From contig OZ250155.1 of NCBI GenBank assembly GCA_965237775.1, forward strand, positions 372,001-436,000: DNA of 64,000 nucleotides, given 5' to 3'. Position 1 is the first letter of the stretch, and the number at the start of each line of letters is the position of its first letter. Under the pieces are notes generated by a model, which saw nothing but the letters and a program-made list of their open reading frames with translations, ran no database searches and was not told the DNA's origin. Shown here one piece after another: positions 42,672 to 50,343 of the stretch. Made by a program: the position numbers and the translations under genes. This DNA comes from CATOSP01 sp965237775 (lineage in GTDB: Bacteria; Chloroflexota; Dehalococcoidia; Lucifugimonadales; UBA3495).

Positions 42672-44336
42672 ATGATGCCCAGCGAAAGCAAGGACCAATG
42701 GCGGAAGGAAACCCTGTCCCGTTTGGTGCAGCGTTTTCCGGAGCGCCAGGAGGAGTTTGTTACCGACAGCGGGATAACCATCGACCCCCTCTACGACGCC
42801 GAAAACCTGGCCGGCCAGCGTCATGACGCTCTGCGCGACCTGGGCTATCCCGGCGAATACCCCTACACGCGGGGAGTGCAGCCCAACACCTACCGAGGGC
42901 GGGTCTGGACCATGCGCCAATATTCCGGGTACGCCACCGCCGCCGAAACCAACCGCCGGTACAAATACCTGCTGGAACAGGGCCAAACTGGCCTTTCAGT
43001 CGCCTTCGACCTCCCCACCCAGATCGGATACGACTCCGACCACCCCCTGGCCAGGGGAGAGACCGGCAAGGTCGGCGTCCCCATCTGCAGCCTGCATGAC
43101 ATGGAGACTCTCTTCGACGGCATCCCGCTGGATAAGGTCAGCACGTCCATGACCATCAATGCCACGGCTTCAATTCTGCTGTGCCTCTACATCGCCGCGG
43201 CTAAGAAGCAGGGAGTGGAGCCCGGCCAGCTAAATGGCACCATCCAAAACGATATCCTGAAGGAGTACATCGCCAGGGGAACCTATGCCTACCCGCCCCG
43301 CCCCTCTATGCGCTTGGTGGTGGACGTGTTCAAATACTGCGCCGAAAACGTTCCGCGCTGGAATACCATCAGTGTCAGTGGCTACCACATGCGGGAGGCC
43401 GGAGCGACCGCCGTGCAGGAGTTGGCCTTCACCTTCGCCAACGGCATCGCGTACGTGCAGGCGGCGATCGACGCAGGACTGGAGGTGGACGAGTTTGGGC
43501 CGCGGCTGTCCTTCTTCTTCGTTTCCCAAAACAACCTATTTGAAGAGGTGGCCAAGTTCCGGGCCGCGCGCCGCATGTGGGCAAAAATAATGAAAGAACG
43601 GTTCGGAGCGAAGGACCCTCGGTCCATGATGCTCCGTTTCCATACCCAGACCGCCGGCGTCAGCCTTACCGCTCAGCAACCGGACAATAACGTGATACGT
43701 TGCACGATTCAGGCACTTGCGGCGGTGCTTGGCGGGTCCCAGTCCCTGCACGTAAACTCCAGAGACGAGGCTTTGGCCCTTCCAACCGAGGAATCCGCCC
43801 AACTATCCCTGCGGACGCAGCAGATACTGGCCTACGAAAGCGGCGCCGCCGACGTGGTGGACCCCCTGGGAGGTTCCTACTACGTGGAGAGCCTGACCAA
43901 CCAGTTGGAACAAGCGGCCTTCGACTACATTGACCGCATCGACCAGATGGGCGGTTCCGTATCCGCCATCGAACAAGGATTTCAGATGCAGGAAATCGGC
44001 AACTCCGCGTACCAACACAGAGTCGAGGTCGAGACCGGGTCCCGAACGATAGTGGGTGTAAACCGGTATGTATCCGAGACCCCGCCCATCGAGGGGCTGC
44101 TGCGCGTCGACGCCGAGGCCGAACGGCAGCAGATCAGGAACCTGGAAAAGCTGCGCTCCGAGCGGGACAGCGCCATGGTCGAAGCCTCTCTCTCCAAGCT
44201 GGCCGAAACCGCGAGAGGCCCGGATAATACCGTGCCGGCCATCCTGGAATGCGTCGAGTCCTACGCCACCCTGGGCGAGATATGCCAGGTGTTTAGGGAC
44301 ATATTCGGCGAACAGGAAGAGATGGCGGCGTTCTAG
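42672..44336 (+). CDS. Methylmalonyl-CoA mutase-family large subunit
   Basis: A 554-residue TIM-barrel subunit of a cobalamin-dependent acyl-CoA mutase. It has 'WTMRQYSGYATAAETN', 'GLSVAFDLPTQIGYDSDHP', 'GTIQNDILKEYIARGTY', 'TISVSGYHMREAGA' and 'LHVNSRDEALALP', all conserved in the family. The B12-binding domain is absent and encoded separately at 46122. With the linked epimerase and acyl-CoA dehydrogenase, methylmalonyl-CoA to succinyl-CoA is the likely reaction; isobutyryl- or hydroxyisobutyryl-CoA mutase cannot be excluded, since the substrate-pocket stretch 'RGVQPNTYRGR' departs from the usual 'PTMY'. Confidence 0.93.
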   Translation: MMPSESKDQWRKETLSRLVQRFPERQEEFVTDSGITIDPLYDAENLAGQRHDALRDLGYPGEYPYTRGVQPNTYRGRVWTMRQYSGYATAAETNRRYKYLLEQGQTGLSVAFDLPTQIGYDSDHPLARGETGKVGVPICSLHDMETLFDGIPLDKVSTSMTINATASILLCLYIAAAKKQGVEPGQLNGTIQNDILKEYIARGTYAYPPRPSMRLVVDVFKYCAENVPRWNTISVSGYHMREAGATAVQELAFTFANGIAYVQAAIDAGLEVDEFGPRLSFFFVSQNNLFEEVAKFRAARRMWAKIMKERFGAKDPRSMMLRFHTQTAGVSLTAQQPDNNVIRCTIQALAAVLGGSQSLHVNSRDEALALPTEESAQLSLRTQQILAYESGAADVVDPLGGSYYVESLTNQLEQAAFDYIDRIDQMGGSVSAIEQGFQMQEIGNSAYQHRVEVETGSRTIVGVNRYVSETPPIEGLLRVDAEAERQQIRNLEKLRSERDSAMVEASLSKLAETARGPDNTVPAILECVESYATLGEICQVFRDIFGEQEEMAAF

Positions 44337-44376
44337 CCCGATTAAGCTAAAGACCATGCGCTCCCTGATTTAGCCA

Positions 44377-44398
44377 TTGACATACGGACCGTTGTCAA
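44377..44398. promoter_or_regulatory. Inverted repeat upstream of acyl-CoA dehydrogenase
   Basis: TTGACA-N10-TGTCAA, a perfect 6-bp inverted repeat about 40 bases before the acyl-CoA dehydrogenase start. It could be a repressor site, or the left half could be a -35 hexamer with no clear -10. Confidence 0.3.
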
Positions 44399-44437
44399 CA
44401 GATCGTTACAAAGCCTTTTCAATCGAGGAGGAATACC

Positions 44438-45595
44438 GTGGCTGACCTGATACTTAGCGAAGAGGAGCAACTATTGAAAAACACGGTCCGCCAATTCGCC
44501 GACCGTGAGCTGATCCCCCGTGCCCGGGAAGTGGACGAAAGCGGCGAGTTCTCCTGGGAGAACTGGCGCGGCATGGCCAATATTGGACTCATGGGCCTGG
44601 GTATCGACGCCAAGTACGGCGGCAGTGGCTTGGAAGGCTACCGCAAGGTCGCCATCGCCGCGGAAGAGGTTGCCCGCGGGGACGCGGCGGCCAGCGTCAC
44701 TATGCTCGCCCACCTCTCTCTGGGGACCACTACCATCTACAAGTTCGGCAACGAAGAACAGAAGTCGCGCCTCGTGCCGCCTCTGGCGCGGGGTGATGGG
44801 GTCGCGGCCTGGGCGTTGACCGAACCCGGCAGCGGTTCCGACGCGGCGGCAATGCGCACCACCGCCACGGAACGCGACGGCACCTTCTTCCTCAACGGTA
44901 GCAAGACGTTCATCACCAACGCATCGGTGGCCGAGTCCATTGTCGTGTTCGCCAACGAAGACCGCTCCCTGGGGTACAAAGGAATCAGCGCGTTCGTGGT
45001 TGACCGGGATTCTCCCGGGCTCAAGGTCAACCCGCTTCACGGTAAGATGGGTATGCGCGGCTCCACGACGGACGAAGTTGTATTCGAGGACACTCCGGTA
45101 CGGGCGGACAACGTGCTGGGTGAAAATCGGCGAGGGTTCAACCACGCCATGGAGATTCTCGACTCCAGCCGCATAATCATCGCGGCCCAGTGTGTGGGCA
45201 TCGGCCAGTCGGCGTTGGAAGTCGCCATCCGTTACGCGCAGCAGCGGGAAACCTTCGGCAAACCCATCGCCCACCACCAGGCCATCCAGTTTATGCTGGC
45301 GGAAATGGCCACCCAGGTCTATGCGGCGCGGGTTGCGACAATGAACGCCGCAACCTTGAAGGACGCCGGGCTCCCCTTCGTCACCGAAGCGTCGATGGCC
45401 AAGGTGATCGCCTCTGAGATGTGCGTCGACGTAGCCAACAAAGCGATCCAGATACACGGCGGTATCGGCTATTTCCGGGAAGCGGGCGTGGAACGGATCT
45501 TCCGGGATGCCCGAGTTACCACGATCTACGAGGGCACATCAGAGATACAACGCCTGGTCATAGCCCGGCAACTCCTATCCCAGTACGCGATCTAA
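44438..45595 (+). CDS. Acyl-CoA dehydrogenase
   Basis: A 385-residue FAD-dependent acyl-CoA dehydrogenase of short/medium-chain type. Family signatures: 'AWALTEPGSGSDAAAMRT' (FAD and acyl binding), 'QRETFGKPIAHHQAIQFMLA', 'QIHGGIGYFREAGVERIFRDAR' and 'IYEGTSEIQRLVIARQLL', which carries the usual catalytic Glu region. GAGGAGG lies about 8 bases before the start. It sits between mutase large subunit and epimerase, as expected for branched-chain or odd-chain acyl-CoA breakdown. Confidence 0.95.
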   Translation: MADLILSEEEQLLKNTVRQFADRELIPRAREVDESGEFSWENWRGMANIGLMGLGIDAKYGGSGLEGYRKVAIAAEEVARGDAAASVTMLAHLSLGTTTIYKFGNEEQKSRLVPPLARGDGVAAWALTEPGSGSDAAAMRTTATERDGTFFLNGSKTFITNASVAESIVVFANEDRSLGYKGISAFVVDRDSPGLKVNPLHGKMGMRGSTTDEVVFEDTPVRADNVLGENRRGFNHAMEILDSSRIIIAAQCVGIGQSALEVAIRYAQQRETFGKPIAHHQAIQFMLAEMATQVYAARVATMNAATLKDAGLPFVTEASMAKVIASEMCVDVANKAIQIHGGIGYFREAGVERIFRDARVTTIYEGTSEIQRLVIARQLLSQYAI

Positions 45596-45606
45596 GGGAC
45601 TGACAG

Positions 45607-46031
45607 ATGAGCGACGCAGACGTCTGTACGGTGAATTACATAGACCACGTGGGTATCGCGGTAAACGATATCAACGCCGCCCTGAAATTCTTTGGGGACG
45701 TGTTCCAGACTCCCCCTGCCGCCGTGGAGGAACTCGCCGATCAGGGGGTCCGGGCCACTCTAATCCAGGTGGGGGAGACCGGTTGGAATTGCTGGAACCC
45801 CTGTCGCCGGAATCGGCGGTTGGGCGATTCATCGAACGCCGGGGGGAAGGGCTGCATCACTTGGCCCTCAACGTGGACGACATCCAGGGGAAGCTTGCCA
45901 TTTTGGCGGGCCGGGGCATCCAATTGGTGGACGAGAAACCGCGAGAGGGGCTTTCGGGCTCCATAGCGTTCATCCACCCCAGGTCGGTGTTCGGCGTGCT
46001 CACGGAGTTGGTGGAAAGCGTTGACCCGTAG
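45607..46031 (+). pseudogene. mce: Methylmalonyl-CoA epimerase, single-base frameshift
   Basis: A VOC-fold epimerase split between two frames. The first frame from 45607 gives 'YIDHVGIAVNDINAALKFF' and '...ATLIQVGETG', then loses the frame near 45781. The second frame resumes at 45783 with LELLEPLSPESAVGRFIE, 'GLHHLALNVDDI' and a C-terminal 'GVLTELVE'. One missing base in 'gagaccggttggaa' explains the break, and the repaired protein of about 141 residues is full length with both metal His. Since the mutase depends on this step, a consensus error is as likely as true loss. Confidence 0.85.
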
Positions 46032-46121
46032 ACACGAAATCCGGGCAGACGCCAAGAGGCCGGCTCTCGGGACCGGCCGTCAGGACCGGCTCTCAGGAAT
46101 AGAAAGGCAGGGACTTAACGT

Positions 46122-46538
46122 ATGACTCAGCGTCAAAACCCCGTCCGGGTGTTGGTGGCCAAGCCAGGCTTGGACGGCCACGACCGGGGCGCCAAGGTGA
46201 TCGCACGGGCGCTTCGGGACGCCGGGATGGAGGTGATCTACACCGGCATCCGCCAGACTCCCCAGATGATAATTCAAGCGGCGATCCAGGAAGATGTGGA
46301 GGTGCTGGGAATCAGCATTCTTTCCGGAGCCCACCTGGAGATACTGCCTGGAATCATGGACCTTATGCGGGAAAACGGCCTCGATGACGTGCTGGTTATT
46401 CTGGGGGGTATCGTCCCGGAGGCTGACCGCCAGACTCTGGCCGAAATGGGAGTGTCCGCAGTGTTCGGCCCCGGAACGTCCACCGGCGAGATTGTGGAGT
46501 TCATTCACTCCAATTTGCCTGAGCGCCGGCTGGTCTAG
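46122..46538 (+). CDS. Methylmalonyl-CoA mutase small subunit, B12-binding
   Basis: A 138-residue cobalamin-binding domain. The lower-ligand motif DGHDRG (18-23) carries His20, followed by the conserved 'GISILSGAHLEILP' and 'GGIVPEADRQTLAEMGVSAVFGPGT' segments that wrap the nucleotide tail. It supplies B12 to the large subunit at 42672. GAAAGGCAGGGA lies upstream. The split arrangement is typical of archaeal and several bacterial mutases. No MeaB/ArgK-type chaperone gene is present in the window. Confidence 0.95.
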   Translation: MTQRQNPVRVLVAKPGLDGHDRGAKVIARALRDAGMEVIYTGIRQTPQMIIQAAIQEDVEVLGISILSGAHLEILPGIMDLMRENGLDDVLVILGGIVPEADRQTLAEMGVSAVFGPGTSTGEIVEFIHSNLPERRLV

Positions 46539-46607
46539 TGACCCGCGCCTTGCCGAAAATCATCCCGTGCCTACGGGGAAACATAACGATTCTCGAATTT
46601 AGAGCTA

Positions 46608-46638
46608 TTGACATCGATAGCTTCCCCGCGTTTATAAT
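46608..46638 (+). promoter_or_regulatory. Candidate promoter of DUF177-rpmF genes
   Basis: TTGACA (46608-46613) and TATAAT (46633-46638) both match consensus exactly but are 19 bp apart, slightly long. The start of the DUF177 gene is 36 bases downstream, in an otherwise AT-rich gap. Fits a strongly expressed ribosomal-protein operon. Confidence 0.55.
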
Positions 46639-46673
46639 AACCGACGATTATTACCTGGTTGTAAATCCACAAT

Positions 46674-47198
46674 ATGCAATATAACATCGCGCAGTTGCTG
46701 AAGGAGCCCATGGGCGCAACCCGCAGCTTCCGCGTGGAAGAGGGACCAGCGATAGACTTGCCGGCCGTCGTGAGCCTATCGGGCGACGTCCGGGTCCTGA
46801 GGACTCACCAGGGAGTGCTGGTGAACGCCAGCTTGGAAATAAATACGGCTCTGACGTGCAGCCGTTGCGTGGACGATTTCCGAAGGGCGTCCACCCTACA
46901 CATCGAAGAGGAGTTCATTCCGATAATTGACCTCCACACCGGACGCAGGGCGGATCCTTCCGAGGAAGAAGAGGAGGAGCTGCGGATAGATGAAGAGCAT
47001 CTCCTTGACCTCACCGAAGTGACCAGGCAATACGCGATTTCCGACCAACCGATGAAGCCCTTGTGCCGCGCTGATTGCCTGGGGCTCTGCCTGGAGTGTG
47101 GGGCCAACCTTAACCAGTCCGCCTGCGGCTGCGACAGCCCTCCCATTGACCCCCGGTGGGGAGCGTTGGCCGGGCTGATCGACGCAAGGCAAGAATAA
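46674..47198 (+). CDS. YceD/DUF177 family protein
   Basis: A 174-residue DUF177 protein. It has the central CSRC pair (62, 65) in 'LTCSRCVDDFRR', an acidic stretch (95-108) and a C-terminal cysteine cluster 'CRADCLGLCLECGANLN'. DUF177 proteins are almost always encoded just before rpmF, as here, and have been linked to 23S rRNA accumulation in other bacteria and plants. The number of cysteines suggests zinc binding. Confidence 0.9.
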   Translation: MQYNIAQLLKEPMGATRSFRVEEGPAIDLPAVVSLSGDVRVLRTHQGVLVNASLEINTALTCSRCVDDFRRASTLHIEEEFIPIIDLHTGRRADPSEEEEEELRIDEEHLLDLTEVTRQYAISDQPMKPLCRADCLGLCLECGANLNQSACGCDSPPIDPRWGALAGLIDARQE

Positions 47199-47296
47199 CC
47201 GGGCCGTGAAATCGGCTGAAATCGGCCTAGATAGAGAAAGAAGGACGAATTGGGCCAGCCGGAGCCAATTGAACGGCGGTCCAAGAAGAAGCGACT

Positions 47297-47479
47297 ATGG
47301 GTGCAGTACCGAACAAGAAGCTAACAAGAGCGCGCAAGCGGCGGCGGCTGGCGTCACACAAGCTGCGGCCTCTCAATCCGGCATTCTGCTCGCGTTGCCG
47401 CAGCGCCAAAATGCCACATACGGCTTGTCCACAATGTGGCTATTACCGGGGTATGCAAGTGGTTGGAGTAGAGGGGTAG
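47297..47479 (+). CDS. rpmF: 50S ribosomal protein L32
   Basis: A 60-residue L32 with the basic N-terminus 'AVPNKKLTRARKRRRLASHK' and the zinc ribbon CSRC...CPQC (Cys pairs at 31/34 and 44/47), then GYYRG. It keeps all four zinc cysteines, so it is the zinc-dependent form. It follows the DUF177 gene, the standard arrangement. Confidence 0.96.
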   Translation: MGAVPNKKLTRARKRRRLASHKLRPLNPAFCSRCRSAKMPHTACPQCGYYRGMQVVGVEG

Positions 47480-47629
47480 CGGAGGATAGCCCGATAATGC
47501 CCAGGTCCCGTGTCTTAGGAGGACCGTCCCCGAAAGGGACGCGGTCGTCTTGGCCTGCCACGGCGCCATCATTGTCGATAGATCAAGCCGGTTGATTATG
47601 GCTGACATGCCCTCACAGAAACAAATCTT

Positions 47630-48610
47630 ATGTTTGTTTGGGCTCGAGAGATGAATGCAGTCACCGAATCTGAATCACCTACCAAATGGGCTTACGTATT
47701 TCCAGGGCAGGGTTCCCAGACTGTCGGCATGGGGGAAGAGCTCTACCAGTCTTCGCCGGCGGCGCGGGACATATTCAAGGAGGCGGACGATAGCCTGGGT
47801 ACATCCCTGACCAAGCTGATGTTCCAGGGCCCCGCCAGCGATCTCCAAGACACTCTGAATTCCCAGCCAGCGATTATGACGGTTAGCATTGCCTGCTGGA
47901 AAGCCTGGGAAGAATTTCTCGGCCGCCAAGCCCCAAGACCTTCGGCATTGGCCGGTCACAGCCTCGGCGAATATACCTCGATGGTCGTCGCCGGGGTGAT
48001 TAGTTTCTCTGACGGTGTCCGTCTGGTCCGGGAGCGGGGCCGACTCATGCAACAGGCCTCCATCGACCGGCCTGGCAGCATGGCCGCCATTCTCGGTCTC
48101 GAAGAATTGGCCCTGACACAGATTTGCGCCGAGACCGGTGTCGAGTTGGCCAACATCAACTCCGACGACCAGATCGTCATTAGCGGGGACCGGATGGCCG
48201 TGGCTCAGGCCATGGACCTCGCCTCGGCAAGGGGCGCGCGGAGGGCCATTCCTCTCCCAGTCAGCGGCGCGTTCCACTCGTCGTTGATGGAACAGGCGAG
48301 GGAAGGACTGGCGGAGGCAATGGCGTCACTCGATTTCAGCGACCCCGCCACACCGATAATCGCAAACTCCGACTGCGCCACTCTGCAGAGCGGTGCGGAA
48401 GTCAAGGAAGAACTGATTAAGGGACTGTGCCAGTGCGTGCGCTGGAAGCAGTCCGTCCGAAGAATGGTCGACTCCGGCATCAACGAGTTCGTCGAGTTGG
48501 GGCCCTCCAACGTTTTGTCCGGCCTGATCCGGCGAATCGACCGGGCCGTCCACGCCGTGGCCCTGTCCAACCCGGCCTCCATAGAAAAGCAAGCTGGGAG
48601 TGGGGCATAG
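47630..48610 (+). CDS. fabD: Malonyl-CoA:ACP transacylase
   Basis: A 326-residue FabD, loading malonate onto acyl carrier protein for fatty-acid synthesis. It has 'VFPGQGSQTVGMG', the nucleophile in GHSLGEYTS and the catalytic His in 'PVSGAFHSSLM'. The ATG at 47651 is an alternative start. In many bacteria plsX and fabH lie between rpmF and fabD; both are absent here. Followed by nusB and acpP. Confidence 0.95.
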   Translation: MFVWAREMNAVTESESPTKWAYVFPGQGSQTVGMGEELYQSSPAARDIFKEADDSLGTSLTKLMFQGPASDLQDTLNSQPAIMTVSIACWKAWEEFLGRQAPRPSALAGHSLGEYTSMVVAGVISFSDGVRLVRERGRLMQQASIDRPGSMAAILGLEELALTQICAETGVELANINSDDQIVISGDRMAVAQAMDLASARGARRAIPLPVSGAFHSSLMEQAREGLAEAMASLDFSDPATPIIANSDCATLQSGAEVKEELIKGLCQCVRWKQSVRRMVDSGINEFVELGPSNVLSGLIRRIDRAVHAVALSNPASIEKQAGSGA

Positions 48611-48641
48611 CTCCGGAGTCATTAGGATTGGTGGGTAGCCT

Positions 48642-49085
48642 ATGCCCAGGGTAAAATCCACGGACATGCGGCGTAGGGGAAGGGTGGCGGCCCTCCAGTG
48701 TCTGTTCGCGTCCGACTTCGGAGACGCCGCCCGGGACGAGTCCCTGGACTGGTTGGCTGAAGAAGACCAGCTACCGGCGCGTGTGTTAGAATTCGCTCGG
48801 CAAATCCTGCAGGGCGTGACAGACCATCGTCCGGACCTAGACGACCTGATCCAGAGGTACGCCCCTACGTGGCCGGTTTCCCAGATATCTCCGCTGGACC
48901 GCAACGCTCTGAGAATCGCGATTTTTGAGTTGTTGCACAGTCCGGAAACACCCCCGAAAACAGCAGTAAACGAGGCGGTCGATCTGGCCAAGGAATTCGG
49001 CAGCGAGAGTTCCGCGAGGTTCGTCAATGGAGTTCTCGGGTCCGTCATGGCAGAGATGGAATCTGCCCGCTTGGCATCCGCCTGA
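48642..49085 (+). CDS. nusB: Transcription antitermination factor NusB
   Basis: A 147-residue all-helical NusB: N-terminal arginine-rich 'MRRRGRVAALQCLFASDFG', 'YAPTWPVSQISPLDRNALRIAIFELL' in the middle, and C-terminal 'AVNEAVDLAKEFGSESSARFVNGVLG', all family blocks. With NusE it binds boxA RNA to prevent premature termination of rRNA operons. Sits between fabD and acpP. Confidence 0.95.
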   Translation: MPRVKSTDMRRRGRVAALQCLFASDFGDAARDESLDWLAEEDQLPARVLEFARQILQGVTDHRPDLDDLIQRYAPTWPVSQISPLDRNALRIAIFELLHSPETPPKTAVNEAVDLAKEFGSESSARFVNGVLGSVMAEMESARLASA

Positions 49086-49109
49086 CCCCACACCAAGGGA
49101 GATGACCCA

Positions 49110-49370
49110 TTGGCCAGCGTATATGAGCGCGTAAAGGTTATCGTAGTTGACAAGTTGGGGGTTGAAGAGGAAGAAGTCACGGAAAGCGCTTCCTTCGTCG
49201 AAAACCTCAACGCCGATTCTTTGGACTTGGTCGAATTGATCATGGCCATCGAAGAGGAGTTCTCCTCCGATGACAACCCCGTGGAAATTTCCGACGAAGA
49301 AGCCGGGAACATCCTCACCGTCAAGGATGCGGTCACCTACCTACAGACCCACGGCATCGAAGATAGCTAA
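49110..49370 (+). CDS. acpP: Acyl carrier protein
   Basis: An 86-residue acidic acyl carrier protein. The phosphopantetheine attachment site is the Ser in NADSLDLVEL (about 37). The TTG start at 49110 has GGGAG 9 bases upstream; an overlapping ATG is out of frame. Four-helix pattern and acidic second helix are typical. The C-terminal tail is slightly longer than in E. coli. Confidence 0.95.
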   Translation: MASVYERVKVIVVDKLGVEEEEVTESASFVENLNADSLDLVELIMAIEEEFSSDDNPVEISDEEAGNILTVKDAVTYLQTHGIEDS

Positions 49371-49676
49371 AAACCGCTCGGCCCCAACTCTGGTAGCAAC
49401 TCACCCGCGTGCAGCTCCAGCGGGGCGTTCCCACGGTTTCCGCGTTTCAACCCACCGCCAGCTACTGCCTAGTGCCATAATCTGTTGTGTTCCGTTGCAA
49501 ATGCTTTGCTAAGACCATTTCTCCAGCGCAGAGTCTTAGGCCCAACATAGTACAACGTTGTCTCCGTAGATCCAGGATTGGACTCGTTGCCGTGCGGACG
49601 CCCGCCGTGTGAGAAGGCCACCGCGGCGGCGCCACTTCCCCGGTTTACCAAAAATCCGGACAGGGAGGGGTGTTTG
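49371..49676. other. Intergenic region, no gene seen
   Basis: About 305 bases between acpP and the uracil-DNA glycosylase. I see no gene, tRNA or clear terminator. A frame continuous with the glycosylase is open from 49578 but lacks a family N-terminus. Confidence 0.4.
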
Positions 49677-50327
49677 ATGGAAAGCTTGGAAGAGATTGCT
49701 GGACTGGTCCGGAACTGCAACGACTGCCCCCTTGGCATGGGCCGCACCCACGCCGTTCCCGGTGAGGGTCCTCCAGACGCGGAAATCATGTTCATAGGAG
49801 AGGGCCCAGGGTTTCAGGAAGACCGTCAGGGCAGGCCCTTCGTGGGTCCAGCGGGCCAATTCCTGGACGGGCTGTTGGCCTCGATAGGGATGCGGCGGGA
49901 GGAGGTCTTCATCGCCAACATGATCAAGTGCCGCCCCCCGCAGAACAGAGACCCTCAACCTGCGGAAATGTCGGCCTGCGGCAAATATCTGGACCGGCAA
50001 ATCGAACTCATAGACCCCAGGCTGATCGTCACCCTGGGACGGTTCTCCCTGGGAAGGTTCTTTCCCGGCGAGAGCATCGGCAGGTCGCGGGGCAAACCTC
50101 GCGAGAAAGACGGCCGCCTCATCTATCCGGTAATGCACCCTGCGGCGGGTCTTCGCCGCCAGGAGCTGCGCGCCTCGATCATTCAAGACTTCAAGGCTAT
50201 ACCAGACGTCCTGGACCAAGCCTACCGCGCCCCGGTTGCCGACGGCCCCGGCCCGGTGGAAGAACCCCGGAATGAAGCCCAAGATGAGCCCCAAAAGCCA
50301 CCCACCCAACAGCTAAACCTCTTCTGA
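49677..50327 (+). CDS. Type 4 uracil-DNA glycosylase
   Basis: A 216-residue iron-sulfur uracil-DNA glycosylase. The ATG at 49677 follows a strong AGGGAGGGG. Four cysteines (14, 17, 85, 101) are placed as in the [4Fe-4S]-binding type 4 enzymes; motif 1 is GEGPGFQEDRQGRPFVGPAG (41-60), 'KCRPPQNRDP' follows, and the C-terminal motif is MHPAAGLR. It removes uracil from DNA. The 30-residue polar tail after the catalytic domain ends QQLNLF, possibly a sliding-clamp-binding peptide, since type 4 enzymes can bind the clamp. Confidence 0.95.
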   Translation: MESLEEIAGLVRNCNDCPLGMGRTHAVPGEGPPDAEIMFIGEGPGFQEDRQGRPFVGPAGQFLDGLLASIGMRREEVFIANMIKCRPPQNRDPQPAEMSACGKYLDRQIELIDPRLIVTLGRFSLGRFFPGESIGRSRGKPREKDGRLIYPVMHPAAGLRRQELRASIIQDFKAIPDVLDQAYRAPVADGPGPVEEPRNEAQDEPQKPPTQQLNLF

Positions 50328-50343
50328 TAGGAGTTTCGTCAGG

